35,358 nucleotides of DNA from an uncultured Bacteroidales bacterium (GTDB lineage Bacteria > Bacteroidota > Bacteroidia > Bacteroidales > UBA932), in contig CALUQB010000029.1 of the NCBI GenBank assembly GCA_944322815.1, positions 1-35,358 on the forward strand, written 5' to 3'. Position 1 is the first letter of the stretch. The number at the start of each line of letters is the position of its first letter. Made by a program: the position numbers and the translations under genes. Below the pieces are notes generated by a model that saw only the letters and a list, made by a program, of their open reading frames with translations, made no database searches and was not told the origin of the DNA. Shown here in pieces: positions 9,175 to 18,069 of the stretch.

Positions 9175-10263
9175 TCAGTCGTTGACACTGATGCCGTTCT
9201 GGTCAAGCAGAACGAACTGTATGCTTCCCTGATACATGGTCAGGACACCTGTCGCGTCTATGGTCTTTTCTCCGGCCAGTACGTCAGGGTCTATCTCCAG
9301 GTCCGCGAAACGGCAGTAGCCGCTGGTACGGATCTGGATATCCTTGGCTCCCATATAGAAATACTGGCTGACATTCGCCGGTGCGGCATATTTCAGAAGG
9401 GTGGCCTTGTTCTGCGGATCTCCCACCTTGCCGTGGGTATAGTCGTTCGCATTTCCCACATTCACGTCATCCCAGTCTCCGTTCATCAGATGTTCCTTGA
9501 CCTTCTGCTCGCTCATCGCCCAGGTAGTGACCCCGTGTGTCACGTCCGAAAGGAAGACCCTGTTCGAAGAAGCCTTGTGGTCCAGATTCGAGTTCACATA
9601 AAGCAGAGTGAAAATCTCATCGCCGTATCTCAAGCCCTGAAGTGTCACCAGACGGCCTATATACTGATTGTCGGCCTGGGTATCCCACTGGCCGGGCAGA
9701 TCTGATTCAGTGATGACTACAGGCTCCACAGGATCGCCTTCCTCGCCACGGAAGATATGCTGGTCTATCAGGTACTGTACTTCCATATAGGAAGTCTCAT
9801 ACTCTCCGGTCGGATCCTCATAGCCGAGCTGCACCATTCCGCTGCCTCCGTATCTGCTATCATCGTCATAGCCGTACATGCCGAGCCAGAGCCCCTTGCA
9901 TTTCACATAGACGGTCTGTCCCGGCTTGTATTCGTTGTACAGTCCGGTCTTTCCCATCTTCAGTTCGATACCTCCGGTCTCATCCTGGATATAAAGACTT
10001 CTGTAGAAATTTCCGGCCTGGTCGGAAGTGGAGACCTTTCCGACAATCACGATATCCTCATCTATCTCGAACGGACTGCCGGGAGTGTACATTCCGGCCA
10101 GATCGGCTATGGTGTGGGTAGCCGTCATCTGCACAGGCTCCCACTGCTCCGGTTCCGGATACTTGCCGGTGAATACAGGCGTGAATTCCTCACACGAATT
10201 CAGCATCAGCGGAAACGGCAATATTGCGGCAGCTGCCAATAATATATTGTATATTCTTTTCAT
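9175..10263 (-). CDS. DUF5689-type OB-like lipoprotein
   Basis: The 362-aa product has a lipoprotein signal (MKRIYNILLAAAAILPFPLM, lipobox LNSC with Cys24). It then shows an OB-like module: DIVIVGKVSTSDQAGNFYRS, YIQDETGGIELKMG and GQTVYVKCKGLWLGMYG at about residues 68-135. This pattern is typical of DUF5689 proteins of Bacteroidetes. The gene lies 18 nt downstream of the TonB-dependent receptor, in the place where SusD would be in a glycan locus. It may therefore be the surface partner of the receptor. OB folds often bind nucleic acid or oligosaccharide, so nucleic-acid capture is plausible given the nuclease neighbours but not shown. Confidence 0.8.
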   Translation of the reverse strand: MKRIYNILLAAAAILPFPLMLNSCEEFTPVFTGKYPEPEQWEPVQMTATHTIADLAGMYTPGSPFEIDEDIVIVGKVSTSDQAGNFYRSLYIQDETGGIELKMGKTGLYNEYKPGQTVYVKCKGLWLGMYGYDDDSRYGGSGMVQLGYEDPTGEYETSYMEVQYLIDQHIFRGEEGDPVEPVVITESDLPGQWDTQADNQYIGRLVTLQGLRYGDEIFTLLYVNSNLDHKASSNRVFLSDVTHGVTTWAMSEQKVKEHLMNGDWDDVNVGNANDYTHGKVGDPQNKATLLKYAAPANVSQYFYMGAKDIQIRTSGYCRFADLEIDPDVLAGEKTIDATGVLTMYQGSIQFVLLDQNGISVND

Positions 10264-10281
10264 TGGAATTGTCCTGTAAAG

Positions 10282-13200
10282 TTAAAATCTGAAATAAAGG
10301 TTGAGCATGTAGTTCACTCCGCTCATGTAGAAATACTTCGGATCGAACCGATAATAGCGGGTCCGGCTTTCGCTGTCGATCAGCCTGGTCTGTTCATATC
10401 CGCCGGTCTTCACGTTCCTGTTGTTCAGTATGTTCTTCACTTCGAGAGAGAAACCGATATTGTATTTCCTGTCTATATACCATGATTTTCCCACACTGGC
10501 ATTGAGAAGGAATACGGGATCGAATTCCTCCTGTGCCGCCATATACTCGATTTCCTGCGGAGACAGTCCCATATTGTCCTGAATGGTCTCATTCAGGAAC
10601 CAGTTCCTGCTGTGCTCTTCGAGTGCAGCGTCAGTCATGGCATTGTCAGGACCGGCGACGGCAGTCATGGTCCTGTACAGAGGATTCATGTCCAGATACG
10701 AATGGGCGAAGAACTGTGCGTTCAGTTCGACGAACCAATAGGAGTTGCTGCGATAGCGGATTCCGAGGTCGGCGGCCAGCTGAGGAGTGCTCGGCACATA
10801 GTGTTTCTGGTCCTTGTCAACGATATAGTTCCCGCTGGCGTCCTTGTCGTAGGTCACGATACCGTCCACTGTGGTCTTCCTGTATATCGGATGACTCTTC
10901 CAGTAGGTCACAGGCTGGTTGTCGATGATGACTTCCGCGCTGTTGTCTATGGTCTGCGTCATGTACGGTGTCGAGGTGTAAATGTACTCTCCCCAGCTGA
11001 GCACTCCCTGAAGGAAGACGTTCTGGAGGTAGAGAGGAATCTCGAAGCCAAGTTCTATACCCATGTGTCTCTGGTCGATACCAGTCATCGCGAAATTCGT
11101 GAAGGAGTTCTGCGAATCGTCATAGAAACTCATCATGTCCGTCTGGTCCATGATCTTGGTCCAGAATCCTGTCAAACGGATGTCATAGCCGTTGTTGCTG
11201 TAGGTATAGTTGATATCGGCAGAAACCGTCTTCGTGGTCGTCAGGTTCGGCACCAGAGTGTTTCTGGTTCTCGGAGATATGAACGACTGGTTGAATGTAG
11301 GGGCATCGTTGAAATACCCTGCATTCGCATACACGCGATGTCCGCCCATGAAAAACCAGCCTGCTCCCAGTTTCGCGGAATAAGTGAAGAAGTCCGCTAC
11401 ATCGGAACGGCCTTTGGATGTGATGACATTCCCGTTCTTGTCGTATGAAGTCAGCACGTTTCCGGTAACAGGGCTGACGATTTCATTTCCGTTCTCATCC
11501 AGACCGGCGAAAAGGCCCTTTCTGTAGACACCGTCTCTCCAGAACTTCGTATATCCGCCCTGAAGTGCTGCGTATCCGCGGAAATGACCTTTCTCGAACG
11601 AAGCGTTGGCCCATATTTCAGCATCGCGGACATTCGCGAAATAGTCATATCCGTACTTGTCTCCTGCTAAAAGCCTCTGTGCTGAACCGTTCGCCATGTA
11701 GTAGTCCAGATCGTTCTGGATCATGGCAGGATCGGAAGCGAAGTCACGCTCGGCGAACTGGTCGATATTGATGTAATAGTCACCTCCGAGCAGGTCATCA
11801 GCTATCTTGTAATACTCCGTCTTGTTCCAGCGATAGTTCACACCTCCGGTCAGGGTGACCCAGTCTTTTGCCTGCCACTTCACGTTGGCGTTGAAATTCA
11901 GGTCGTTCTGGTCTGTCCTGCGCTCTTCGATGATATATTTGGAACGGCCCAGACCTTCCGTATCGAGATTGTGGCTGTTCACATTGTAGATTCTGTCCCA
12001 GTTTATGTGACGAGTGTCGTTATAGTTGGTCAGCCAGGCTTCCTGAGCCCACGCATACTTTTCGTAGCTTGTCCTTCCGTAGTCGGAATCCTCCATCCAG
12101 AAATAGCTCGGGAGATTCCTGTAGTAGTCCGGTCTCGGGTCGTAAGTATCATACCAGTCCAGAGCCGTATATCCGTTCTTTCCGGTCCTGTAAGTGACGG
12201 TCGCCGAGGTTTCCAGATTCTCCAGAGGCGTGGCCGTGTATTTCAGGACGAACACCGGCTCGTGAGTCTTGCGGACACGCGCATTGCGGAGCTTGCCGTC
12301 CTGATAACCCCAGTTGGAGTTGTACATATTGTCTCCTACCAGGTCATAGACCTCCTGGGTGGACGCATTCTGGGCTCCCCTGTTCGTCGGTGAAGCGAAA
12401 GCCACGAGACTGAGCCTGTGCATGTCACCGAATTTCTTCTCGACTCCGGCATAGTAGGCAAACGACCGGTAGTAGATACCTTTCACCCAGTCATTGCCGC
12501 CAAGGCGGGCGGATACGTTGAAAGCGTATGACCAGCCGTTGTCCAGTTCGCCTGAAGCATAGGTGGCCATCAGACGGAAACGATAGAGGGCGCTGTTCGT
12601 CAAGGCGCTGAACCGCCATCCCTTACGGACATTCGAAGGAGTGGCGAGGATGTTGGTGACGCCGTTGTAGCCTCCGAAACCGTAGTCATAGACTTCCGTA
12701 CCGATGGTGGTTTCCTTGCTCCTCATAGCCTCGTTCAGACCGCTCCACAAAGACCACGGGGTATAACCTGTGATAGCGTCATTCATCTTCACTCCGCTCA
12801 GGTACACTTCCTGGGACTCGCTCGCGTAACCTCTGTTCTTGAACCTGATGGCACTGAAACCATAGCCGGCGATATTCGAATAAACGTCATTTCCGTACAG
12901 GAGAGACGGAGCGTCATCATAGCCCGAATCATCCATGTCGAACTCCATGAAACTGGACTCGTCGAATTCTGTCATGGTCTTCTGCGCCGACACCAGAGAA
13001 ACGAAGACCAGATCCCTCACGAAACCCTCTATCTTCACATTCACTTCCGTGCCGTTGAATCCGGGAGCCGATACCGTCAGGCGGTAGTCGCCGTTGTCAA
13101 TATCGGAAAAAAGAAACTGTCCGCTATCGTCAAGCGAAGCCTTGGCCACTATGCGGTCTCCGCGGAAAAGCGTCACTTCCGCACCTGCTACAGGCACCCT

Positions 13201-13368
13201 TCCGGCCCTGTCGACCACAGTACCTTTCACACCGCCTTCCCTGCCGGTGACAGGATTTTCATACCACTCTATCCTGCCGCCGTACGTATTCTTCTTGTCT
13301 TGCGCCCCCGCCGTCACGGACAGAAGGGATATCGCTGCCAGTAAAACCGGCAATAATTTTCCGTACAT
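10282..13368 (-). CDS. TonB-dependent outer-membrane receptor with CarboxypepD_reg domain
   Basis: The 1028-aa product has a signal peptide ending VTAGAQ, then a carboxypeptidase-regulatory-like domain at about residues 46-125 (GVKGTVVDRAGRVPVAGAEV). A plug domain follows (IRFKNRGYASESQEVYLSGV), then a long beta-barrel rich in aromatic and Asn/Asp turns. The protein ends in Phe (LNLYFRF), as barrel substrates of the BAM machinery do. No SusD homologue is adjacent, so it is not a classical SusC/SusD pair. It sits between an EEP-family hydrolase gene (30-nt gap) and a DUF5689 lipoprotein gene (18-nt gap). I infer import of a product made by the two nucleases of the same operon. Confidence 0.92.
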   Translation of the reverse strand: MYGKLLPVLLAAISLLSVTAGAQDKKNTYGGRIEWYENPVTGREGGVKGTVVDRAGRVPVAGAEVTLFRGDRIVAKASLDDSGQFLFSDIDNGDYRLTVSAPGFNGTEVNVKIEGFVRDLVFVSLVSAQKTMTEFDESSFMEFDMDDSGYDDAPSLLYGNDVYSNIAGYGFSAIRFKNRGYASESQEVYLSGVKMNDAITGYTPWSLWSGLNEAMRSKETTIGTEVYDYGFGGYNGVTNILATPSNVRKGWRFSALTNSALYRFRLMATYASGELDNGWSYAFNVSARLGGNDWVKGIYYRSFAYYAGVEKKFGDMHRLSLVAFASPTNRGAQNASTQEVYDLVGDNMYNSNWGYQDGKLRNARVRKTHEPVFVLKYTATPLENLETSATVTYRTGKNGYTALDWYDTYDPRPDYYRNLPSYFWMEDSDYGRTSYEKYAWAQEAWLTNYNDTRHINWDRIYNVNSHNLDTEGLGRSKYIIEERRTDQNDLNFNANVKWQAKDWVTLTGGVNYRWNKTEYYKIADDLLGGDYYINIDQFAERDFASDPAMIQNDLDYYMANGSAQRLLAGDKYGYDYFANVRDAEIWANASFEKGHFRGYAALQGGYTKFWRDGVYRKGLFAGLDENGNEIVSPVTGNVLTSYDKNGNVITSKGRSDVADFFTYSAKLGAGWFFMGGHRVYANAGYFNDAPTFNQSFISPRTRNTLVPNLTTTKTVSADINYTYSNNGYDIRLTGFWTKIMDQTDMMSFYDDSQNSFTNFAMTGIDQRHMGIELGFEIPLYLQNVFLQGVLSWGEYIYTSTPYMTQTIDNSAEVIIDNQPVTYWKSHPIYRKTTVDGIVTYDKDASGNYIVDKDQKHYVPSTPQLAADLGIRYRSNSYWFVELNAQFFAHSYLDMNPLYRTMTAVAGPDNAMTDAALEEHSRNWFLNETIQDNMGLSPQEIEYMAAQEEFDPVFLLNASVGKSWYIDRKYNIGFSLEVKNILNNRNVKTGGYEQTRLIDSESRTRYYRFDPKYFYMSGVNYMLNLYFRF

Positions 13369-13398
13369 ATTACAATGTTGTTAATAATAATACCAAGA

Positions 13399-14469
13399 TC
13401 ATTTTTCCAGGACAATATAGGTCGGGAGATGATCGCTGTAGCCTCCGATAAATGCACCGTTCGAGAAAGTCCTGAACGGAGTCCCCTTGTACTGCCCGCG
13501 CTGCTGGATCATGAAATTCTTCTTGTAGACCACCCCGTAAAAGCCTTTTTTGCCCACCGGACGTATCTTAAATCCCCCGTCAGGCGCATTCAGAAGGGTT
13601 TCGTTCACGAGGATGATATCGTAGATGTTCCACGTGCCCTGATATGCCAGAGAGCCGTAGCCTGCTTTCAGCATGGACATGAAAGGCGAGAAAAAGTCAT
13701 CCTTTCCCACCTCTTCCGGCTTTCCTTTTCCGTGCATGAATTCGGTCATGCTGACATCGGTAGGGTTGTCATTCATATCTCCCATCACCACTATCTTGAT
13801 TCCGGGATATTTTTCCATCATCTTCTGCGCATGTTCATATATGATTTCGGCCCCGCGGCTTCTCAGATCCCAGCCCTTGCCTCCGATACGTGACGGAAGA
13901 TGGGCCACATAGAAAGCGAATTCCTCACCGTCGAGCAGACCGTGAGCCATCAGTATGTCCCTGGTCTTGAACGAAACCCTGTCTTCACCTTCCATGGAGA
14001 ACTCGATTTTGCCGCTGCCGAAATCAAAAGGTATGGATTCGCTGTCCAAAAGCTTGAACTGGTTCGGACGATAGAGCAGGCCTACATCGATGCCTCGCGT
14101 GTCAGGGCTGTCATAATGCACTATCTGATAGTTCGCATCGGCTATCTCCGGCTGGCTGACCAGGTCTTCGAGGACGAGACGGTTTTCGATCTCGCTGACC
14201 CCGAGAACGGAATGGAAACGTCCGTTCGTCTCGGCCATTGACCGTATGACGGTCGCCATATTGTGAAGTTTTTTCCGGTATTTCACCTCGGTCCACTGGT
14301 TTTTCCCGTCAGGAAGGAACTCCTCGTCATTCTTGGCCGGGTCATCGTATGTGTCGAAAAGGTTTTCGAGATTGTAGAAACCTACTACACATGTCTTTTT
14401 CTGGTCCTGGGCAAATGCCGTCGATATGCAAACCAGAAAAACGGATAGGATGATCGCTGATTTTTTCAT
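13399..14469 (-). CDS. Secreted endonuclease/exonuclease/phosphatase (EEP) family hydrolase
   Basis: A metal-dependent phosphodiesterase or phosphatase of the DNase I/EEP superfamily. Hallmarks are visible in order: VVGFYNLENLFD (Asn ligand), VLGVSEIENR (metal Glu), VVMGDMNDNP (Asp/Asn) and GGYSDHLPTYIV with catalytic His347. I start at 14469 (MKKSAIILSVFLV), giving 356 aa and a signal peptide ending STAFAQ; the open frame runs to 14520. No lipobox is seen, so it is probably periplasmic or exported. It lies between the NUC endonuclease and the receptor, which suggests it trims oligonucleotides or removes phosphates before or during uptake. Confidence 0.9.
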   Translation of the reverse strand: MKKSAIILSVFLVCISTAFAQDQKKTCVVGFYNLENLFDTYDDPAKNDEEFLPDGKNQWTEVKYRKKLHNMATVIRSMAETNGRFHSVLGVSEIENRLVLEDLVSQPEIADANYQIVHYDSPDTRGIDVGLLYRPNQFKLLDSESIPFDFGSGKIEFSMEGEDRVSFKTRDILMAHGLLDGEEFAFYVAHLPSRIGGKGWDLRSRGAEIIYEHAQKMMEKYPGIKIVVMGDMNDNPTDVSMTEFMHGKGKPEEVGKDDFFSPFMSMLKAGYGSLAYQGTWNIYDIILVNETLLNAPDGGFKIRPVGKKGFYGVVYKKNFMIQQRGQYKGTPFRTFSNGAFIGGYSDHLPTYIVLEK

Positions 14470-14526
14470 ATTCTTTATTTGTATGCCCTGTCGGGCAATG
14501 TTTTCATAAAACAGGGACAAAGTCCT

Positions 14527-15663
14527 TTAATCCCAGAATGTGCCAGGCTCCGCGGCCTCGATCATGTCGGCTTGGGTACTGCCCACCCTGGACGCAAGAT
14601 TCACGAAAAAGTCAATGCCGGTGATCTCTTCAAGTCCGTCTATGGACATGGTCTGACAGGACGCTCCTGACTTATGGTCGAACCAGAATCCAGCCGCCGA
14701 CCACTGGCCGAAACTCTGGGTGGAAGCATGGTTGTACCACAGCAGGGCCTTGAAATATCCTCCCGGAACGGTGACTGCCTTTCCGAGATTGTCTTGAGCC
14801 TTTCCGAGACTGCCTTCGAGGACACAGCCGGTGACAACATAGAGAGTGTCGGCAGACCGGGACCATTCCCTCACCTTGCCTTCGAAATTCGCCCACACTG
14901 TCTGGTTGAATCCGTGGCCGATCTGAGGTGTCATGTTCGTGAAATAGAAAGTGGAAGGGTTCGCAGAGAGTCTGTCTGCCGAAGGAAGCTGATGGCCGCG
15001 GTCATAGCCGCCACGATAGCCTTTGTACAGTTCCGGCTGTTCTTCTCTCGGGACTTTCGGATCATAGCCCCATCTGTCTGTCCTGCTGCCTGTCCCTATA
15101 AGTGCCGTATTCAGCGGGTAGGCCACCCAATGTGCCACCAGGTTTTCCCTGTCCCACAGGAATGAATAATTCCTGCACGTATTCCCGTTCTGCTGTGTCA
15201 TATCATGCCAGTAGAAACGGCAGTCTTCGTTCTCTGCAAGAGCCGGCAGTTCTATCCAGCCCGGATTTGCGGACGGACCGCCTTCCGAGGTACTGCCGCC
15301 CTGGGTAAATGTCACGGCTATATCCTGTCCGGAAGCGGTCAGAATGACTCTCAGCGAACGCGGACCGGAAGAAGTGTTTTCCTCGTAGTTCAGGATAATG
15401 CCGTCCTTGCTGCCCCGGCCTTCCGTGGATGTCAGCGTAGCCCACCGGTAGTCGCTGTCCAGGAAATACAGGGTCAGGAACCATTTTCCGGATGCTGTCA
15501 CATCGACCGTCTTGTATCCGGCATCCGATGTGGCTGTACTTTCCGAGAGGGAGACATCAGGGGTGATATTGATATTGAATTCACAGGAAGTGGCCAGCAG
15601 CATCACTGCCGCGTATATCGCCACGAATGTCATGTTTCTTATTTTGAATAGTCCAGGCATCAT
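14527..15663 (-). CDS. BACON-domain DNA/RNA non-specific endonuclease, lipoprotein
   Basis: The signal sequence ends MLLATSC, predicting a lipoprotein. A BACON domain follows (about residues 35-125; VDVTASGKWFLTLYF and ITASGQDIAVTFTQGG-like strands). The C-terminal half is a NUC-family beta-beta-alpha-metal nuclease with the DRGH motif (catalytic His224 in GGYDRGHQLPSADRLS), FYFTNMTPQIGHGFNQTVW and WANFEGKVREWS. Such enzymes cut DNA and RNA without strong sequence preference. A BACON domain suggests the nuclease is displayed on the cell surface or held on a ligand. Start alternatives are the next codon (15660) and Met11 (15633); all keep the signal. The gene is second in the operon, 57 nt before the EEP gene. 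Confidence 0.92.
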   Translation of the reverse strand: MMPGLFKIRNMTFVAIYAAVMLLATSCEFNINITPDVSLSESTATSDAGYKTVDVTASGKWFLTLYFLDSDYRWATLTSTEGRGSKDGIILNYEENTSSGPRSLRVILTASGQDIAVTFTQGGSTSEGGPSANPGWIELPALAENEDCRFYWHDMTQQNGNTCRNYSFLWDRENLVAHWVAYPLNTALIGTGSRTDRWGYDPKVPREEQPELYKGYRGGYDRGHQLPSADRLSANPSTFYFTNMTPQIGHGFNQTVWANFEGKVREWSRSADTLYVVTGCVLEGSLGKAQDNLGKAVTVPGGYFKALLWYNHASTQSFGQWSAAGFWFDHKSGASCQTMSIDGLEEITGIDFFVNLASRVGSTQADMIEAAEPGTFWD

Positions 15664-15676
15664 GCTTCAATGAAAA

Positions 15677-15712
15677 TCAAAGGGATGCCCGCTACCGCAG
15701 GTATCCCTTTGA
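15677..15712 (-). terminator. Intercistronic hairpin (attenuator or partial terminator)
   Basis: TCAAAGGGAT (15677-15686) pairs perfectly with ATCCCTTTGA (15703-15712), and the stem extends inward by a G-T and two G-C pairs. Read on the minus strand, the stem is followed by TTTTC. It lies in the 67-nt gap after the first gene of the operon, so it may lower expression of the downstream genes or protect the first message from decay. Confidence 0.6.
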
Positions 15713-15730
15713 ATAGAATATCTTACTATA

Positions 15731-17764
15731 TTATTCGTACAGCAATGTCAATGTCTGCAATTGGGCATTATGCTTGCTGCACACTCTCAATTGATATTTG
15801 GCACCGTCTTCTGTATTTGCAAGTGTCCACGAAAATTCGGCATTTTTCTCTGCCAGTTTAATAGCTTCGCCTCCTGACACCGCTTCATTTCCTGCTTCAT
15901 CATATACACCAACCATGACAGAAGTAGATGCATTTTTTCCTGTCAGGATTGTAATCTTCGACAAACGTTTATCTTGAACTGATGGAAGCAGAATATAGGC
16001 ACCTTCTTTTCCCCAAAGGATATAACCATCATCATACCAGCTGAACTTATTATCAGCAGATGGAGAGAATGTCCACTCATAGCCATTTATAGTATATGTC
16101 TTTGCAGTCGTTTCACCTGCTGATGTATTAGGGAAATCTGCACAAGGCTGCTCTGCAGCACTTAACACGATTGTCACAGCATCTTGTGCAGCAGGAGCCA
16201 CCTGAGTAACAATTATTTCGTAAGACTTGACCGCAACATCCGCTGTAGTGGTTACAGTTATCTTGCCTGTAATCGCTTCTTCAGTATCATTCGCAGAATT
16301 CTTGGTTATCGTAACTGTAGCATCAGAATTTCCGTTTGACGGAGAAATCTCAAATGCAGGGTTATCGCATGTAGCAGTCCACTCTACGTCACCGGAAACT
16401 TCAAATGTCGCATTACCGCCTTCCGCAGGGATTGTCACTTCCGAAACTGAAACTGCGAATCCAGATGATTTGGAAACGAAATAAGCAGGAGGTGTTCCAC
16501 CACCTTGTGGAGTATTTTTATAAGACGTTCTAAGCGTTCTAAGCGTGACTTCATCACCCACTTTCAACCCGATGGTCGAGAATGACTTGTCGTTGTTGCT
16601 TTGTTTCTCTGAAGTCAATCCATAAATATAAACTTCACCCGTAGCATCCTTGATATAGAAATTTCCGTAGTCATCTTTGACAATATCAGTAATCGTTCCT
16701 GTCAGCTGATACCAGACCCTGTTATTTTCTTCTGCCACCAGGAAATCCGCTATCATAGTAGTACCTTCAACTTCCTCATCACCAAGAACCGGGCCCCCAG
16801 TAGAAAAATCTATCTGAGTACCGGCAGTAGAGGATGTAGCAAGAGTAAGATCATCGATCCTTATGCCTGAATTGATATCTGCCTGGAAATACAGATACAA
16901 CGTCTCAGTTCCTGCCGGAACCGTAAATACTGTAGATGCCAGATCCCATGTACCACTTGGAGCTGAACCTGAAGCATATGAATAGTCAAGCTGGACCCAT
17001 TTGTTGCCATCGTTGCTGACATAAACATGGAATATCTTGGATGTTACCGTATTGTCAGCATTATCCCCATTGTATTTATTCGTCCCGAATGAAAGGCTGT
17101 AATTGCTGATTTCAGGATTCAAAGCGATATTTTTCAACTGAAAATAAGGTCTTGAACCGAAAAAGATATTATTGCCTCCTGAAGCCTGATCCTTATAGTT
17201 TGAATAATCGCTATTGGATGGCTGATTGGCACGCACTTCTACACCTTTTGACTCATAAGAAACAGCGGCTATTCCTGAACCTGTCTGATTTTGCCAGACA
17301 TCTTCAGCCTGGTCAAGATATGGCCAATGGTTATCATCTTGCGTGGCAGTGGCTTTGTCGAAATTGTTATAGTAAATGTAAGTATCTTCAACTGATCCTG
17401 AAGGGCCAGCCTGGCTCACAACAAGTTTGGCAGAAACGAGAGATGCTTTGAACTCCAGAGTGACAGACCTGTCCACTTCCGTATTCTCTTCAACTGAAAT
17501 GGTGATGGTCTGAGGCTCATCGGACGCAGAACCGCTGGTCGGAGATACTTTCAGCCATGATGATGCGGAAGAAGGGACTTCGACCACCCAGTCACGGTTG
17601 GCTGTAAGGGTAATAGTCTCCGAATCTGCAGCCTGCTCAAATTCGAGAGTATTCGTACTCAATTCTATGGAAGGCGTTCCCGATATCTCATCTCCCTTCT
17701 CTTCGCAGGCCACGAACAGGGACATCGCCGCGAAACCGATAAAAAACAAATTCTTAATCTTCAT
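15731..17764 (-). CDS. Multidomain BACON / OB-fold surface lipoprotein
   Basis: The 677-aa product starts MKIKNLFFIGFAAMSLFVAC, a lipoprotein signal; the open frame extends to 17800 but that start would spoil it. Modules in order: BACON (about 38-122, ending AKLVVSQAG), a jelly-roll or choice-of-anchor-like domain (about 126-320, with YIYYNNFDKA and YFQADINSGIRIDDLTL), an OB-like module (about 340-420, WYQLTGTITDIVKDDYGNF and YIKDATGEVYIYG), a second BACON (about 430-525) and a C-terminal domain ending LQTLTLLYE. No catalytic motif is seen, so this looks like a surface binding protein. It is the first gene of the nuclease/receptor operon. It is more AT-rich than its neighbours (25 of 60 G+C in 16201-16260 against 30 of 60 in 12001-12060). 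Confidence 0.85.
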   Translation of the reverse strand: MKIKNLFFIGFAAMSLFVACEEKGDEISGTPSIELSTNTLEFEQAADSETITLTANRDWVVEVPSSASSWLKVSPTSGSASDEPQTITISVEENTEVDRSVTLEFKASLVSAKLVVSQAGPSGSVEDTYIYYNNFDKATATQDDNHWPYLDQAEDVWQNQTGSGIAAVSYESKGVEVRANQPSNSDYSNYKDQASGGNNIFFGSRPYFQLKNIALNPEISNYSLSFGTNKYNGDNADNTVTSKIFHVYVSNDGNKWVQLDYSYASGSAPSGTWDLASTVFTVPAGTETLYLYFQADINSGIRIDDLTLATSSTAGTQIDFSTGGPVLGDEEVEGTTMIADFLVAEENNRVWYQLTGTITDIVKDDYGNFYIKDATGEVYIYGLTSEKQSNNDKSFSTIGLKVGDEVTLRTLRTSYKNTPQGGGTPPAYFVSKSSGFAVSVSEVTIPAEGGNATFEVSGDVEWTATCDNPAFEISPSNGNSDATVTITKNSANDTEEAITGKITVTTTADVAVKSYEIIVTQVAPAAQDAVTIVLSAAEQPCADFPNTSAGETTAKTYTINGYEWTFSPSADNKFSWYDDGYILWGKEGAYILLPSVQDKRLSKITILTGKNASTSVMVGVYDEAGNEAVSGGEAIKLAEKNAEFSWTLANTEDGAKYQLRVCSKHNAQLQTLTLLYE

Positions 17765-17814
17765 AATCTTGGTATTAAATGAATATTTTCTGCCTTGCAA
17801 ATACTATTAAACGT

Positions 17815-17846
17815 CAAAATTACACAAAATTGTATCCAAAACCAAA
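17815..17846 (-). promoter_or_regulatory. Predicted promoter of the nuclease/receptor operon
   Basis: On the minus strand TTTG (17843-17846) and TAATTTTG (17815-17822) match the Bacteroidetes -33 and TAnnTTTG -7 boxes with a 20-nt spacer. The expected start site is about 40-45 nt upstream of the first gene's ATG at 17764. Position and spacing support it; activity is not shown. Confidence 0.6.
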
Positions 17847-17892
17847 GAATCGTAATTAATTTTCCGTTACAGACATCGGATTGTGATCTGCA

Positions 17893-17924
17893 GCCGGATT
17901 CCTAAGTTGTGCCAGGAATCCGGC
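17893..17924. other. 10-bp hairpin in the divergent intergenic region
   Basis: GCCGGATTCC (17893-17902) and GGAATCCGGC (17915-17924) form a perfect stem with a 12-nt loop. The flanks TTGTG and CGCAA can add a short outer helix. It lies in the 305-nt gap between two divergent operons, upstream of both promoters, so it is not an ordinary terminator for either. It could be an operator, for example for the nearby AraC-type regulator, or a small extragenic repeat. The rest of the gap is AT-rich and shows only the two promoters. Confidence 0.5.
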
Positions 17925-18030
17925 CGCAATCATCGTCTGATGTGACATTTTTATATTCATTCTGGACAAAATCTAAATTCCGGGCCGTCCTTTAACACAA
18001 AATTGAAATGTCGCACCCGCTGACATTGTC

Positions 18031-18038
18031 TAACTTTG
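18031..18038 (+). promoter_or_regulatory. TAACTTTG -7 box upstream of the sulfatase-lyase gene
   Basis: TAACTTTG matches the Bacteroidetes TAnnTTTG box and lies 31 nt before the start codon at 18070. A TTG at 18003-18005 could serve as the -33 element, but the 25-nt spacing is longer than usual, which would suit an activator-dependent promoter. Confidence 0.5.
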
Positions 18039-18069
18039 TATCCGTATAACACATGATAACACTCCGACT

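Noticed and set aside
10282-13368. SusC of a SusC/SusD glycan pair
   Set aside because: No SusD-like gene is adjacent; the neighbours are nucleases and a DUF5689 lipoprotein.
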